The position numbers were made by a program, and so were the translations under genes. DNA of 5,978 nucleotides from Methylophaga sp. (GTDB lineage: Bacteria > Pseudomonadota > Gammaproteobacteria > Nitrosococcales > Methylophagaceae). Below are positions 5,576-5,978 of the stretch, piece by piece. Each line of letters opens with the position of its first letter. Positions within the stretch are counted from its first letter, which is position 1. Where the stretch lies: the NCBI GenBank assembly GCA_013139345.1, contig WTAY01000010.1:1-5978 (forward strand), in the 5' to 3' direction. Under the pieces are notes generated by a model. It searched no databases. It was not told where the DNA came from and was given only the letters and a program-made list of their open reading frames with translations.

Positions 5576-5978
5576 ATGAGCGAAAAAATGACAATGCGTG
5601 TTGGCGAATGTTTATTAGCAGGTGGCCCACCATTTACAGCTGCAGAACCTGAAGTTATCATTGGTGAATTAGACGGTCCATTTGGTACTGCGTTTGCTAA
5701 CCTTTTAGGTGACCAAGTTAAAGGTCATACTCGTGTTTTAGCATTAATGAACACTGATATGATGGTTAAACCGGCAACGATTATGGTTAGTAAAGTGACT
5801 GTTAAAGACGTTGCTTACACAAACATCCTAATGGGTACAGTTCAAGGTGCTATTTCAAACGGCGTATTAGATGCTGTTCGTAACGGTACAATTCCTAAAG
5901 AAAAAGCAAATGATTTAGGTATCATCTGTTCTGTATGGTTAAGCCCGGGTGTCGAAAAAGTTGAAGATTTAGATCACG
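5576..5978 (+). CDS. fae: formaldehyde-activating enzyme (Fae) family protein, 3' end outside window
   Basis: The frame is open from ATG 5576 to the right edge: 134 residues plus one base. Fae proteins are about 165-180 residues, so some 30-45 are missing. Fae joins formaldehyde to tetrahydromethanopterin in the cytoplasm, the entry step of a C1 oxidation pathway. Family features are VGE (9-11), VIIG (27-30) followed by GPFGTAFANLL (34-44), KPAT (65-68), VSKVTVKD (71-78), GTVQGAISNGVLDAV (87-101) and IPKEKANDLGIICSVWL (106-122). The conserved histidine that stands five residues before L-I-I-G in known Fae aligns here with E24, so classical catalysis is doubtful and a divergent Fae-like paralogue is possible. 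Strong use of GTT, GGT, AAA and TTA codons and the good ribosome binding site suggest high expression. It is divergent from the globin unit. Family membership is secure; function is not. Confidence 0.85.
   Translation, partial: MSEKMTMRVGECLLAGGPPFTAAEPEVIIGELDGPFGTAFANLLGDQVKGHTRVLALMNTDMMVKPATIMVSKVTVKDVAYTNILMGTVQGAISNGVLDAVRNGTIPKEKANDLGIICSVWLSPGVEKVEDLDH

Overview
This window reads as a chromosomal segment of an AT-rich, free-living, motile Gram-negative bacterium, most likely a (marine-type) gammaproteobacterium. The protein types, a LapD-type c-di-GMP receptor, an Aer-type PAS protein and a gammaproteobacterial-style group II truncated globin, point that way. A formaldehyde-activating-enzyme (Fae) homologue at the right edge hints at C1 metabolism or a methylotroph relative, but genus cannot be fixed from this sequence. 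I see no phage, plasmid or transposase genes.

Layout. (1) Positions 1-689, minus strand: the N-terminal 229 residues of a LapD-like inner-membrane receptor (TM, periplasmic LapD/MoxY-type sensor, TM, HAMP), cut by the left edge before its expected GGDEF/EAL part. (2) Positions 690-1305: a 616-bp gene-free stretch with a possible lapD promoter and two structured repeat elements. One, about 842-1008, is bounded by GTATATAC palindromes with a two-hairpin core. The other, 1080-1159, folds as a three-hairpin cloverleaf. (3) Positions 1306-3256, minus strand: a two-gene operon with a 26-bp overlap. It has a stand-alone Aer-type PAS protein followed by a membrane-anchored chemoreceptor without a periplasmic domain but with a C-terminal zinc-binding CZB domain. 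Together they look like a split Aer, or CetB/CetA-type, energy-taxis receptor. (4) Positions 3257-3390: a short divergent intergenic region with a perfect DnaA-box sequence. (5) Positions 3391-4308, plus strand: an AEC-family (auxin efflux carrier-like) membrane transporter. (6) Positions 4290-5451, minus strand: a two-gene unit of a group II truncated haemoglobin and a COG1058/CinA-N-like molybdopterin-binding-fold protein, 4 bp apart; the latter overlaps the transporter tail to tail. (7) Positions 5452-5575: a divergent promoter region. (8) Positions 5576-5978, plus strand: a Fae homologue with a strong ribosome binding site and highly biased codon use, cut by the right edge.

How they work together. 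Two independent sensory modules are present: c-di-GMP/adhesion control (LapD) and redox/oxygen taxis with a zinc-linked input (PAS plus MCP-CZB). The right side has a probable gas-ligand or oxidative-stress protein (globin) paired with a nucleotide-pyrophosphatase-like protein, divergent from a Fae-like protein. The most interesting points are the bipartite PAS/MCP-CZB receptor, the Fae homologue in which the conserved active-site histidine appears to be Glu, and the two structured repeats.
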